Source: Blautia faecis (GTDB lineage: Bacteria; Bacillota; Clostridia; Lachnospirales; Lachnospiraceae). Taken from it: a stretch of DNA of 64,000 bases. The first letter of the stretch is position 1, and each line of letters starts with the position of its first letter. Below the pieces are notes generated by a model, which was given only the letters and a program-made list of their open reading frames with translations, was not told the origin of the DNA and did not search any database. This document shows positions 35,922 through 44,608 of this stretch, piece after piece. The position numbers and the translations under genes are program-made. The stretch is taken from assembly GCF_020554845.1 (NCBI RefSeq), contig NZ_JAJCIA010000012.1, positions 31,824 through 95,823 of the forward strand, given 5' to 3'.

Positions 35922-36857
35922 ATGGAATTTAAACACAAATCTGTATTACTGGACGAGACCGTTGGCGGGCTGAATATTAAGCCGGATGGAATCTATGTGG
36001 ATGGCACTTTGGGCGGCGCAGGACATGCCATTGAGGTATGCAGGAAACTTTCTGCCAAGGGGAGATTTATTGGTATAGATCAAGACCAGGATGCGATAAT
36101 TGCTGCGAGTGAACGGCTTGCCGCCTTTGACCAGGTGACAATCATTCGCAGCAATTATTGTTACATGGTACAGGAGCTTGCCGCAAGGGGAATTCACAAG
36201 GTTGATGGTATTGTTCTGGATTTGGGAGTATCCTCCTATCAGCTGGACAATGAGGAACGTGGATTTACCTATCGGGTAGATGCACCTCTTGACATGCGCA
36301 TGGATCAGAGACAGACACAGACTGCCAGTGACATTGTTAACGGTTATGAAGAAAGAGAACTGTATCGCATTATCCGCGATTACGGTGAAGATAAATTTGC
36401 GAAAAATATCGCGAAACATATAGTAGCAGCAAGACAGCAGAGCCCCATTATGACAACGGGCCAGCTTACACAGATCATCCGGGAATCCATACCTATGAAG
36501 ATACAGGCAGCAGGAGGCCATCCGGCTAAGCGTACGTTCCAGGCAATCAGAATTGAGCTGAATAAGGAACTGGATGTTCTTCGTGATTCACTTGATGGGA
36601 TGATTGATCTTCTGGATGATGGCGGAAGGCTTTGCATTATTACGTTCCATTCACTGGAAGACAGAATTGTAAAAACAATTTTTCGAAAAAATGAGAACCC
36701 GTGTACCTGTCCACCGGATTTTCCGGTATGTGTGTGCGGAAAGAAATCCAAGGGGAGAGTTATCACAAGGAAGCCAATTCTTCCAAGTGATGAAGAAATG
36801 GAAGAAAACCCGCGTTCTAAGAGTGCTAAGCTTAGAATTTTTGAAAAAAAAGTTTAA
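35922..36857 (+). CDS. rsmH: 16S rRNA (cytosine 1402-N4)-methyltransferase
   Basis: Methylates C1402 in the ribosomal P site. The 311 residues have [13 protein letters not shown], the SAM motif [14 protein letters not shown] (about 28-41), [17 protein letters not shown] and the C-terminal [10 protein letters not shown]. It lies in the usual place after mraZ, 36 bp downstream. Confidence 0.97.
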   Translation: MEFKHKSVLLDETVGGLNIKPDGIYVDGTLGGAGHAIEVCRKLSAKGRFIGIDQDQDAIIAASERLAAFDQVTIIRSNYCYMVQELAARGIHKVDGIVLDLGVSSYQLDNEERGFTYRVDAPLDMRMDQRQTQTASDIVNGYEERELYRIIRDYGEDKFAKNIAKHIVAARQQSPIMTTGQLTQIIRESIPMKIQAAGGHPAKRTFQAIRIELNKELDVLRDSLDGMIDLLDDGGRLCIITFHSLEDRIVKTIFRKNENPCTCPPDFPVCVCGKKSKGRVITRKPILPSDEEMEENPRSKSAKLRIFEKKV

Positions 36858-36871
36858 AAGAAGGGTAAAAA

Positions 36872-37432
36872 ATGGCGGAGACAGGCAGACATACGAATAC
36901 TGTGTCAGGTAAAAGACGTCCACAAAATGTGTATGTTGATGGCAACACTGTCCGAAAAGTCCAGGAAGTTCCTGAGCGGAGAGAGTACCGTCAGCCAGAG
37001 CATTCTGTTCGTAAAAATAAGGCAAAACCAGAGCTGACCACACCAGAGCAGCAGGTCCGGGGGAACAAGCCGCTTAGTAAGGCAGCCAGGAGAAACCGTG
37101 CGAAAGCCAATAATATGAACCGTAATTTTGCCATATTTCTGGCTGCACTTGGTATCCTTATTGTGTTTTGCAGTATTAATTATCTGAAATTGAAAACAGA
37201 ATGCACCAGTAAAAGAAGCCAGCTGGCCACTCTTGAATCCCAACTGGCCGAGCTGAAAGAAGACAACGATGCATATGAGAGCCAGGTGACTTCAAGTGTT
37301 GACCTTGAAAGAATCCGGAAAATCGCCATCGGACGTCTGGGCATGAAATATCCAAGCAACCAGCAGACAGAAACCTATGCGACTGAAGGCGGCAGCTACG
37401 TAAGACAGTATCAGGACGTGACCGGGAAGTAA
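36872..37432 (+). CDS. ftsL: FtsL-like division protein
   Basis: A bitopic protein of 186 residues. It has a long basic cytoplasmic N-terminus (about 85 residues), one membrane helix (FAIFLAALGILIVFCSINYL, about 88-107), a leucine-zipper-like coiled coil (about 110-145) and the C-terminal DLERIRKIAIGRLGM typical of FtsL/DivIC. FtsL recruits other division proteins to the septum. Position between rsmH and pbp supports the call; sequence conservation in this family is low. Confidence 0.85.
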   Translation: MAETGRHTNTVSGKRRPQNVYVDGNTVRKVQEVPERREYRQPEHSVRKNKAKPELTTPEQQVRGNKPLSKAARRNRAKANNMNRNFAIFLAALGILIVFCSINYLKLKTECTSKRSQLATLESQLAELKEDNDAYESQVTSSVDLERIRKIAIGRLGMKYPSNQQTETYATEGGSYVRQYQDVTGK

Positions 37433-37455
37433 TGGGAATGAAGGCAGGTGTTTGA

Positions 37456-39705
37456 TTGACTACTCTGAGAAGAAAAACAAAAAGAAAACCTATAAAAAAA
37501 ATAAATCACAGTATGAAAAAAAAGCTGTCAATACTGCTCTTTTGCGTATTGGGAGCTTTAATCGTTTTATTGGGAGTTATCACTTATATTAATTTTCAAA
37601 GTGGTGACAAGTATAAGAAACAGGTGCTGAGTCAGGCTCAGCAAAAATACCAGAATCGCACAATGCCAGCGAAACGAGGGACAATCTATGATCGAAATGG
37701 CAACATTCTGGCAACGAGCAACAAGGTGTATAATGTTGTACTGGACTGTAAAGCTGTAAATTCAGATGAGGATTATCTGGATCCTACGGTGAATGCTCTG
37801 GTTACCATATTTGGCCTTGATGAAGGAGAACTCCGTACCAGGCTTACTTCTGATAAGACCAGGGAGAGTCAGTATCAGATCGTGAAAAAGCAGGTCTCCA
37901 TGGATGATAAGAAAGCATTCGAGGATTACTGCAGCATACCAGATGATACGGAAATGACCAGGGAAGAAATTCAGGAGAAAAACAATATCCAGGGTGTATG
38001 GTTTGAAGAAGATTACCTGAGAGTCTATCCATATAATGAGCTGGCCTGTGATACGTTGGGATTTACTTTTTCCCGAGATACTGCGGACTATGGAATTGAG
38101 GGCTACTACAATAGCAGCCTGACAGGAATTGATGGCCGACAGTACGGATATTTCAGTGATGATTCTAATGTGGAGCAAACCATTATCGAAGCTTCTGACG
38201 GAAACAGTCTGGAGCTTAGCCTTGATCTTGGAACACAGCAGATTGTGGAAAAATGGGTAAATGCCTTTAAGAAATCTACTGGCGCCAAAAATATAGGAGT
38301 GATCGTGGAAGACCCTTCAAGTGGTGAAATCCTTGCCATGGATGGGGGCGACCGATATGATCTTAATGATCCACGTAATCTGTCTTCCTTATATTCAGCA
38401 GATGAGATTGCTGCTATGAATGACAGTGAGACCATGGATGCTCTAAGCGCCATGTGGAATAACTTTTGTGTAACCGACATTTACGAACCTGGTTCTGTTG
38501 TGAAGCCCATTGTTATGGCAGCTGCTCTGGAACAGGGAAAAATATCCACCAGTGATACCTTCTATTGTGATGGTTACCAGAATTTTGGTGTGCCAGGAAA
38601 TATGACCACCATCAAATGTGCAAATATTTACGGACACGGAATGGAAACCCTTGCGGAAGTAATCGCAAATTCCTGTAACGATGCCATGATGCAGATTGGT
38701 GCAAAGATGGGAGTTGAAAATTTTCTGAAAGCACAGAGTACTTTCAATTTCGGAAGCCGGACAGGAATCGATCTTCCAAATGAGGGATATGGTATTATGC
38801 ATACTGTTGATACCATGCATGAGACAGAGCTTGCGTGTTCTGCATTTGGTCAGGGATTCAGCTGTACTATGATCCAGGAAATCAATGCAATGTGTTCGGT
38901 CATCAATGGCGGCTACTATTATCAGCCACATCTTGTGACAAAAGTCAAAGACGCCAGCGGTGCAACTGTGAAGACAATCAGCCCGCTTCTTCAGAAGCAG
39001 ACTATTTCTTCCAGCATTTCCGCTGATATCAGAAGCTATATGCAGGCCAGTGTAGAGCAGGGTACCAGTATGACGTCAAAGGTACAGGGTTACAGCTCAG
39101 GCGGTAAAACAGGAACTGCGGAGAAATTCCCCCGTGGAAATGGTAAATACGTGGTTTCCTTTATCGGATTTGCCCCGGTTGATGACCCGCAGGTTCTGAT
39201 TTATGTGGTAATTGACGAGCCAAATGTAGAGGATCAGGCCAGCAGTATTTATCCACAGTATGTGGCACAGGCAATTCTTTCCGAGCTTCTGCCATACATG
39301 AATATTCAGCCCGATCAGTCTACAGACGGAACTGTTCCGGAGACAGAGCTTTGGGAGAAATTTAATGGTCATGTAAATACTATATCTGACAGTCAGATTG
39401 ATGAAAATGGAAATCTGGTGGATGAAGAGGGCAACCTCATTGACTGGGATGGCAATCGGATTGACGAAAATGGTTACCTGCTGAATAGTGACGGAAGTTA
39501 TCAGATCAATGCAAACGGAGAGTATATAAAATCTGCTAACCTTGATGGAATCAGCGATTCCTACACTGGTTCAGCCGGGGAAACTCTGCCGGAGGCTGTT
39601 TCTGATACCAATGTTCCGGGACCTCCGGAAGATAACACGGATCCCATTGAGGATAACAATATGGAGAGTGAAGGCCTGACTAACGAGGAAGCCGGACTGG
39701 ATTAG
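37456..39705 (+). CDS. Class B penicillin-binding protein (FtsI/SpoVD-like) with repetitive C-terminal tail
   Basis: A septal transpeptidase of 749 residues. It has an N-terminal membrane anchor (about 20-42), a pedestal domain (from MPAKRGTIYDRNGNILATSN) and a transpeptidase domain with SVVK (Ser about 347), SCN in IANSCNDAMM and KTGT in SGGKTGTAEK. There are no PASTA repeats. The last 120 or so residues hold a run of DENGNL/DEEGNL/DWDGNR/DENGYL units and an acidic end. The start is TTG 37456 with AGGCAGGTG upstream. An ATG at about 37513 would give a shorter basic N-terminus. Confidence 0.93.
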   Translation: MTTLRRKTKRKPIKKINHSMKKKLSILLFCVLGALIVLLGVITYINFQSGDKYKKQVLSQAQQKYQNRTMPAKRGTIYDRNGNILATSNKVYNVVLDCKAVNSDEDYLDPTVNALVTIFGLDEGELRTRLTSDKTRESQYQIVKKQVSMDDKKAFEDYCSIPDDTEMTREEIQEKNNIQGVWFEEDYLRVYPYNELACDTLGFTFSRDTADYGIEGYYNSSLTGIDGRQYGYFSDDSNVEQTIIEASDGNSLELSLDLGTQQIVEKWVNAFKKSTGAKNIGVIVEDPSSGEILAMDGGDRYDLNDPRNLSSLYSADEIAAMNDSETMDALSAMWNNFCVTDIYEPGSVVKPIVMAAALEQGKISTSDTFYCDGYQNFGVPGNMTTIKCANIYGHGMETLAEVIANSCNDAMMQIGAKMGVENFLKAQSTFNFGSRTGIDLPNEGYGIMHTVDTMHETELACSAFGQGFSCTMIQEINAMCSVINGGYYYQPHLVTKVKDASGATVKTISPLLQKQTISSSISADIRSYMQASVEQGTSMTSKVQGYSSGGKTGTAEKFPRGNGKYVVSFIGFAPVDDPQVLIYVVIDEPNVEDQASSIYPQYVAQAILSELLPYMNIQPDQSTDGTVPETELWEKFNGHVNTISDSQIDENGNLVDEEGNLIDWDGNRIDENGYLLNSDGSYQINANGEYIKSANLDGISDSYTGSAGETLPEAVSDTNVPGPPEDNTDPIEDNNMESEGLTNEEAGLD

Positions 39706-39780
39706 AAATACTGTCCATAGGTGGCATAGTATTGGCAGGAAATAAAAAACGGACTGTTCACCATAATACAACACATACCT

Positions 39781-39833
39781 CCATCTGAAATTAGCATATA
39801 TTAGTTATGATGATTTCAGATGGGGATTTTTTT
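39781..39833 (+). terminator. Terminator-like hairpin at the start of the second PBP gene
   Basis: CCATCTGAAAT (39781-39791) pairs perfectly with ATTTCAGATGG (39813-39823); GGA and seven T follow, ending one base before the ATG at 39834. The only ribosome-site-like run, GGGGA, is at the foot of this hairpin. The element could both end transcription of the upstream genes and hide the ribosome site of the next. Confidence 0.65.
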
Positions 39834-41546
39834 ATGAAAAAAACCATGACCTTTCACAGGAAAAAAATATGGATGGTTTTTCTTGTATGTGCACTTATGC
39901 TTCTGGGACTTGTGGGAAGGCTTGTTTACCTGATGGGGGTTCGGTCGGATTACTATTACCAGAAAGCGGAAGAACTTCATGAAAGAGAACGAGTCATTAA
40001 GGCTGCAAGAGGACAGATACTGGATGCAAAAGGGAGGATTCTGGCAGATAATAAAACTGTATGTACTATTTCCGTTATTCACAGTCAGATTAAGGACCCA
40101 CAGAAGGTTATTGAGGTCTTGTCAAAAGAGTTGGAAATAGATACTGACACAGTGCGTAAAAAAGTTGAAAAAATATCTTCAATTGAACGAATTAAGACAA
40201 ATGTGGAAAAATCTGTGGGAGATGTGATACGTGGGTATGAACTGGATGGTGTGAAAGTGGATGAGGATTATAAGCGGTATTATCCTTACGGATCTCTGGC
40301 TTCCAAGGTTCTGGGATTTACAGGCGGTGACAATCAGGGGATAATTGGCCTGGAAGTGAAATATGAGGAAATTTTAAAGGGACAGGCGGGAAAAATCCTG
40401 ACCACAACAGATGCCAGAGGCGTGGAAATCGACCAGATCGGAGAAAGCAGGGAAGATCCGGTGGCAGGGGAAAACCTGAAAATCAGTCTGGATGTGGATC
40501 TGCAGCAGTATGCTCAGCAGGCGGCCCTGAAAGTAATGGAAGAAAAACAGGCTGCGCGTGTTTCCATACTTCTTATGAATCCGCAGAACGGAGAAATTTA
40601 TGTATGTGTTAATGTGCCGGAATTTGATCTGAACGATCCTTTTATATTGAATACGGACGTGGACACTTCAGGACTGAATGAACAGGAAAAACAGGATCTT
40701 CTGAACCAGATGTGGAGAAATCCCTGCCTGAACGATACATATGAGCCCGGTTCTACCTTTAAGATCATTACCATGTCTGCAGGTCTGGAGGCTGGCGTGG
40801 TTTCCGTAAATGACAGATTTTTCTGTCCGGGGTATAAGCTGGTGGATGACAGGCGGATTCACTGTGCAAGGAGAACAGGACACGGTTCCCAGAGCTTTGT
40901 GGAAGGTGCCCAGAATTCCTGCAATCCGGTTTTTATTGAAGTGGGTCTGAGACTTGGGGTGGAAAACTATTATCATTATTTCAAGGAGTTTGGACTTTTG
41001 AAGAAGACAGGTGTAGATCTGCCGGGAGAGGCTGGAACGATCATGCATAAAATGGAAAATATGGGGAATGTGGAGCTGGCAACAGTTGCTTTTGGCCAGT
41101 CTTTTCAGATTACGCCAATTCAGCTGGCGACCACAGTCAGTTCTCTGATCAATGGGGGGAGGCGGATCACACCTCATTTTGGGGTATCCGTTCTGAGCTC
41201 AGATGGCACCAGCGGAAGAAAGCTGGAATATCCGGTGGAAACGGGGATTATTTCGGAAAAAACATCAGAGACAGTAAGAGGAATTCTGGAGAAAGTAGTG
41301 TCAGAAGGTTCCGGAAGAAATGCCCGGATCGAGGGATGCACAGTGGGGGGCAAGACGGCTACTTCCCAGACTTTGCCAAGAAGTGCCAACCGGTATATTT
41401 CTTCCTTTCTTGGTTTTATGCCTGCGGAAGATCCACAGATCCTGGGGCTTTGCATTATACATGACCCGCAGGGCGTGTATTACGGAGGAACCATTGCGGC
41501 ACCTGTGATAAAGAATATTTTTGAGGCGGTGCTAGAGCGTGTTTGA
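39834..41546 (+). CDS. Class B penicillin-binding protein with KTA in place of KTG
   Basis: A second transpeptidase, 570 residues: membrane anchor (about 12-32), pedestal (RGQILDAKGRILADN) and transpeptidase with STFK (Ser about 307) and SCN in QNSCNPVF. Where PBPs have KTG it reads VGGKTATSQT. No PASTA domain is present. It belongs to the FtsI/SpoVD group; which of the two PBPs serves division and which sporulation cannot be decided. ATG 39834 fits the MKKTMTFHRKK N-terminus; an upstream ATG at 39807 lies inside the hairpin. The last residues (LERV) and the TGA stop are encoded by the dispersed repeat. Confidence 0.9.
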   Translation: MKKTMTFHRKKIWMVFLVCALMLLGLVGRLVYLMGVRSDYYYQKAEELHERERVIKAARGQILDAKGRILADNKTVCTISVIHSQIKDPQKVIEVLSKELEIDTDTVRKKVEKISSIERIKTNVEKSVGDVIRGYELDGVKVDEDYKRYYPYGSLASKVLGFTGGDNQGIIGLEVKYEEILKGQAGKILTTTDARGVEIDQIGESREDPVAGENLKISLDVDLQQYAQQAALKVMEEKQAARVSILLMNPQNGEIYVCVNVPEFDLNDPFILNTDVDTSGLNEQEKQDLLNQMWRNPCLNDTYEPGSTFKIITMSAGLEAGVVSVNDRFFCPGYKLVDDRRIHCARRTGHGSQSFVEGAQNSCNPVFIEVGLRLGVENYYHYFKEFGLLKKTGVDLPGEAGTIMHKMENMGNVELATVAFGQSFQITPIQLATTVSSLINGGRRITPHFGVSVLSSDGTSGRKLEYPVETGIISEKTSETVRGILEKVVSEGSGRNARIEGCTVGGKTATSQTLPRSANRYISSFLGFMPAEDPQILGLCIIHDPQGVYYGGTIAAPVIKNIFEAVLERV

Positions 41547-41696
41547 AAAATCATTCCCGCAATCTGCACGCCCCACTTTGCGGGAGATTTCACCCGAATT
41601 GGGTTGCCGTAGCCCGCTACGGCGCCCTCATCCGGGCAAAATCTCCCACAAATTGTGACGCACATCTTGCAGAAAGTCTTTTTCAAACACGCTCTA
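41533..41696 (+). repeat. Dispersed MITE-like repeat, copy 3 (long form, 164 bp)
   Basis: TA, GAGCGTGTTTGAAAAATCA ... CTTTTTCAAACACGCTC, TA. This copy has an extra central block absent from the short form. The block contains GGGAGATTT/AAATCTCCC arms and an inner GCCGTAG-CCCG-CTACGGC hairpin. It overlaps the end of the second PBP gene. Confidence 0.88.
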
Positions 41697-41822
41697 AATC
41701 AGAAAAAAGAAAGATAAGCTTCGGTGATCGGTCAGGCTGTGAGCAAGGAGAAGTATGTTACCGGTCACGAAGTAAGCAGTAAACAATGTGGGGATATTAT
41801 CTTGCAAAAACCAAGCTATGGG

Positions 41823-41851
41823 TTGATAAATAAGGGGAAAAGCTTTATACT
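41823..41851 (+). promoter_or_regulatory. Promoter of the mraY-murD-ftsW unit
   Basis: TTGATA (41823-41828) and TATACT (41846-41851), 17-bp spacer, about 140 bp before mraY. The rest of the 440-bp gap (41547-41990) is taken up by two repeat copies. Confidence 0.65.
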
Positions 41852-41871
41852 ATAAGATGCTTTAAAAAGTT

Positions 41872-41954
41872 TAGAGCGTGTTTGAAAATGGTTTCTGCAA
41901 GATGTGTGTCACAATTTGAGGAAGATTGCGGAATGCTTTTTTAAACAGACTCTG
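41872..41954 (-). repeat. Dispersed MITE-like repeat, copy 4 (reverse orientation)
   Basis: TA, GAGCGTGTTTGAAAA ... TTTTTTAAACAGACTC, TG. The interior TTTCTGCAAGATGTGTGTCA is the reverse complement of the interior of copies 1-3. Confidence 0.8.
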
Positions 41955-41990
41955 GAACGAAAAAAACGAAAGAATTAAAGAGGTGTGAGG

Positions 41991-42947
41991 ATGGAATTTC
42001 ATATTGTGATCCCGGTACTGATTTCCTTCGCAATCAGTGCAGTATTAGGACCTGTTATTATTCCTTTTCTGCGTAAGCTGAAAATGGGACAGACAGAGAG
42101 AACAGAGGGCGTACAGTCGCATCTGAAAAAGGCCGGAACCCCGACTATGGGCGGCGTGATCTTTCTGATATCCACGATTATTACTTCATTGTTTTATGTA
42201 AAAGATTATCCCAAGATTATCCCGGTTCTGTTCCTGACTCTGGGATTCGGACTGATCGGTTTTCTGGATGATTATCTGAAGGTAGTCCTTAGAAGATCTG
42301 ACGGACTTCTTCCATGGCAGAAATTTCTGCTTCAGGTAGTGGTAACAGGTATTTTTACTTTCTACCTGCTGCGGTATACAGATGTGTCTCTGACCATGCG
42401 TATTCCATTCTGGGGGGGACATTATCTGAATCTTGGCTGGCTGGCTGTACCGGTGCTGTTCTTTGCAGTGATCGGAACGGTAAATGGCGTAAACTTTACT
42501 GACGGTGTAGATGGTCTTGCTACCAGCGTTACCCTGATCGTAGCCGTATTTTTCACGGTTGTATCCATTGGAACCCAGTCAGGTATCGAGCCTGTCACCT
42601 GTGCTGTTATCGGCGGACTGATGGGATTTTTACTTTACAATGTATACCCGGCAAGTGTGTTCATGGGAGATACAGGATCTCTGGCGCTTGGTGGATTTGT
42701 GGCAGGTGTGGCTTATATGCTGCAGATGCCTCTGTTTATACTGATCGTGGGACTGATCTATCTGGTTGAGGTATTGTCCGTTATGATCCAGGTAACCTAT
42801 TTCAAAGCAACACATGGCAAACGTATTTTCAAAATGGCGCCTATCCATCATCATTTTGAGCTTTGCGGATGGTCAGAAGCCAGAGTAGTTGCAGTGTTTA
42901 CTATTGTGACTGCAATTATGTGCCTGATCGGACTTTTAGCCCTGTAA
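41991..42947 (+). CDS. mraY: Phospho-MurNAc-pentapeptide transferase
   Basis: Makes lipid I on the inner membrane face. The 318 residues form about ten helices with GTPTMGGVIFL, FGLIGFLDDYLKVV (catalytic Asp pair), NGVNFTDGVDGLATS and the C-terminal HHHFELCGW. ATG 41991 was chosen because gaggtgtgagg precedes it. Starts the second transcription unit of the dcw cluster. Confidence 0.97.
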   Translation: MEFHIVIPVLISFAISAVLGPVIIPFLRKLKMGQTERTEGVQSHLKKAGTPTMGGVIFLISTIITSLFYVKDYPKIIPVLFLTLGFGLIGFLDDYLKVVLRRSDGLLPWQKFLLQVVVTGIFTFYLLRYTDVSLTMRIPFWGGHYLNLGWLAVPVLFFAVIGTVNGVNFTDGVDGLATSVTLIVAVFFTVVSIGTQSGIEPVTCAVIGGLMGFLLYNVYPASVFMGDTGSLALGGFVAGVAYMLQMPLFILIVGLIYLVEVLSVMIQVTYFKATHGKRIFKMAPIHHHFELCGWSEARVVAVFTIVTAIMCLIGLLAL

Positions 42948-43010
42948 GAGCTGCCTGAAAAGGGAGAATTCCGGGGCATCCATTGCAAGGCATTAAGGAG
43001 GAAATAAATC

Positions 43011-44366
43011 ATGGAATTAAAAGGAAAAAAAGTTCTGGTTTTCGGAGCCGGAAAAAGCGGTATCGGCGCAGCTGATCTTCTGAATGCAGTTGGTGCCTGC
43101 CCGGTTCTCTACGATGGAAAAGCAGATCTGGATAAAGAAAGCGTATTACATAAAATCAGTGGAAATTATGAACTTCCCATCTATGCAGGAGAGCTGCCGA
43201 AGGAAGTTCAGGAAAGCCTGGATCTTGTGGTATTAAGTCCTGGAGTTCCCACAGATCTTCCAATTGTAAAAGGTTTTTATGATCAGGGACTTCCTGTGTG
43301 GGGCGAGGTTGAACTGGCTTATCAGACTGGAAAGGGTGAAGTTCTTGCAATTACCGGAACAAACGGAAAAACTACAACAACAGCCCTTCTTGGGAAAATC
43401 ATGTCAGATGCACGCCCATCTGTATTTGTTGTTGGAAATATTGGAACTCCGTATACTTCCAAGTCACTGGAGATGACAGATGAGACGGTCACGGTTGCAG
43501 AGATCAGCAGCTTCCAGCTTGAGACTATCTGGAAATTTGCTCCAAGGGTAAGCGCCATTTTGAATATCACAGAGGATCATCTGAACCGTCATCATACAAT
43601 GGCTGAGTATATCCGCGTGAAAGAGCTGATCACAAGCAACCAGGGTCCGGAGGATGTATGTGTGCTGAATTATGAGGATGAAATCCTTCGTGAATTTGGC
43701 AAAAGCATTGTGCCAAAGGCTGTATATTTTTCCAGTGCAAGAGAACTTGAACAGGGTATTTTCCTGAGAGGAGACCAGATTATTCTTCGTACAGAGAAAG
43801 AGGAGATTCCGGTTGTGAGAACAGGGGAACTGAAGCTTCTTGGTACGCACAATTTTGAGAATGTAATGGCAGCAGTGGCCATGGCTTACTACGCAGGTGT
43901 TGATATGGATAGCATCCGTAGGAGTATCTGTGAGTTTACAGCCGTGGAGCACAGAATTGAGTATGTAACTGAGAAAAACGGTGTGGCATATTATAACGAT
44001 TCAAAGGGAACCAACCCGGATGCGGCTATTAAGGGAATCCAGGCAATGAACCGTCCGACTCTTCTGATCGGCGGCGGATATGATAAGGAATCCAGCTATG
44101 ATGAGTGGATCCAGGCATTTGACGGCAAAGTAAGGTATCTGGTACTTATTGGTCAGACGAAAGAGAAAATTAAGGCTGCGGCTGAGAAGAATGGCTTTCA
44201 TGATGTTATTCTCTGTGAGGATCTGAAAGAAGCTGTGCAGGTGTGTGCGGATAAGGCAAACGCCGGGGACGCGGTCCTTTTATCTCCTGCATGCGCAAGC
44301 TGGGGTCAGTTTGACAATTATGAGCAGAGAGGCCAGATGTTTAAGGAGTATGTGAGAGCACTGTAA
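43011..44366 (+). CDS. murD: UDP-MurNAc-L-alanine--D-glutamate ligase
   Basis: Adds D-glutamate to UDP-MurNAc-L-Ala. The 451 residues have the N-terminal FGAGKSGIGAADLL, the ATPase motif ITGTNGKTTTTALLG (about 113-127), DHLNRHHTMAEY, YYNDSKGTNPDAA and the C-terminal LSPACASWGQFDNYEQRG. Ribosome site aaggagg. Remnants of the dispersed repeat begin 4 bp after its stop. Confidence 0.97.
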   Translation: MELKGKKVLVFGAGKSGIGAADLLNAVGACPVLYDGKADLDKESVLHKISGNYELPIYAGELPKEVQESLDLVVLSPGVPTDLPIVKGFYDQGLPVWGEVELAYQTGKGEVLAITGTNGKTTTTALLGKIMSDARPSVFVVGNIGTPYTSKSLEMTDETVTVAEISSFQLETIWKFAPRVSAILNITEDHLNRHHTMAEYIRVKELITSNQGPEDVCVLNYEDEILREFGKSIVPKAVYFSSARELEQGIFLRGDQIILRTEKEEIPVVRTGELKLLGTHNFENVMAAVAMAYYAGVDMDSIRRSICEFTAVEHRIEYVTEKNGVAYYNDSKGTNPDAAIKGIQAMNRPTLLIGGGYDKESSYDEWIQAFDGKVRYLVLIGQTKEKIKAAAEKNGFHDVILCEDLKEAVQVCADKANAGDAVLLSPACASWGQFDNYEQRGQMFKEYVRAL

Positions 44367-44370
44367 TATA

Positions 44371-44501
44371 CCGCAAATTGCAGCGTACATCTTGAAGAAA
44401 GCCTTTTGGAGGCATGCTCTGGAGCTTGTTTGAAAAATCATTCCTGTAATCTGCACGTTCCGTTTTGCAGTATATTTCACTCGAACTCGGTTGTCGTAGC
44501 C
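44371..44501 (+). repeat. Dispersed MITE-like repeat, rearranged copy 5
   Basis: A degenerate right half (CCGCAAATTG, GTACATCTTGAAGAAAGCC, GCTCTGG; 44371-44422) is followed at once by a left half of the long form (GGAGCTTGTTTGAAAAATCA to GGTTGTCGTAGCC; 44421-44501). The halves are in reversed order, as if two copies had recombined. Confidence 0.7.
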
Positions 44502-44608
44502 ACAGAATGTGATTGGCGGCAGGTACAGAAACTTATGATTTATTTCATAGAATACCCGGATCTGGCATATGCTTTAACCAAGGCATGGGACGTCAGGAGC
44601 AGATCTCT

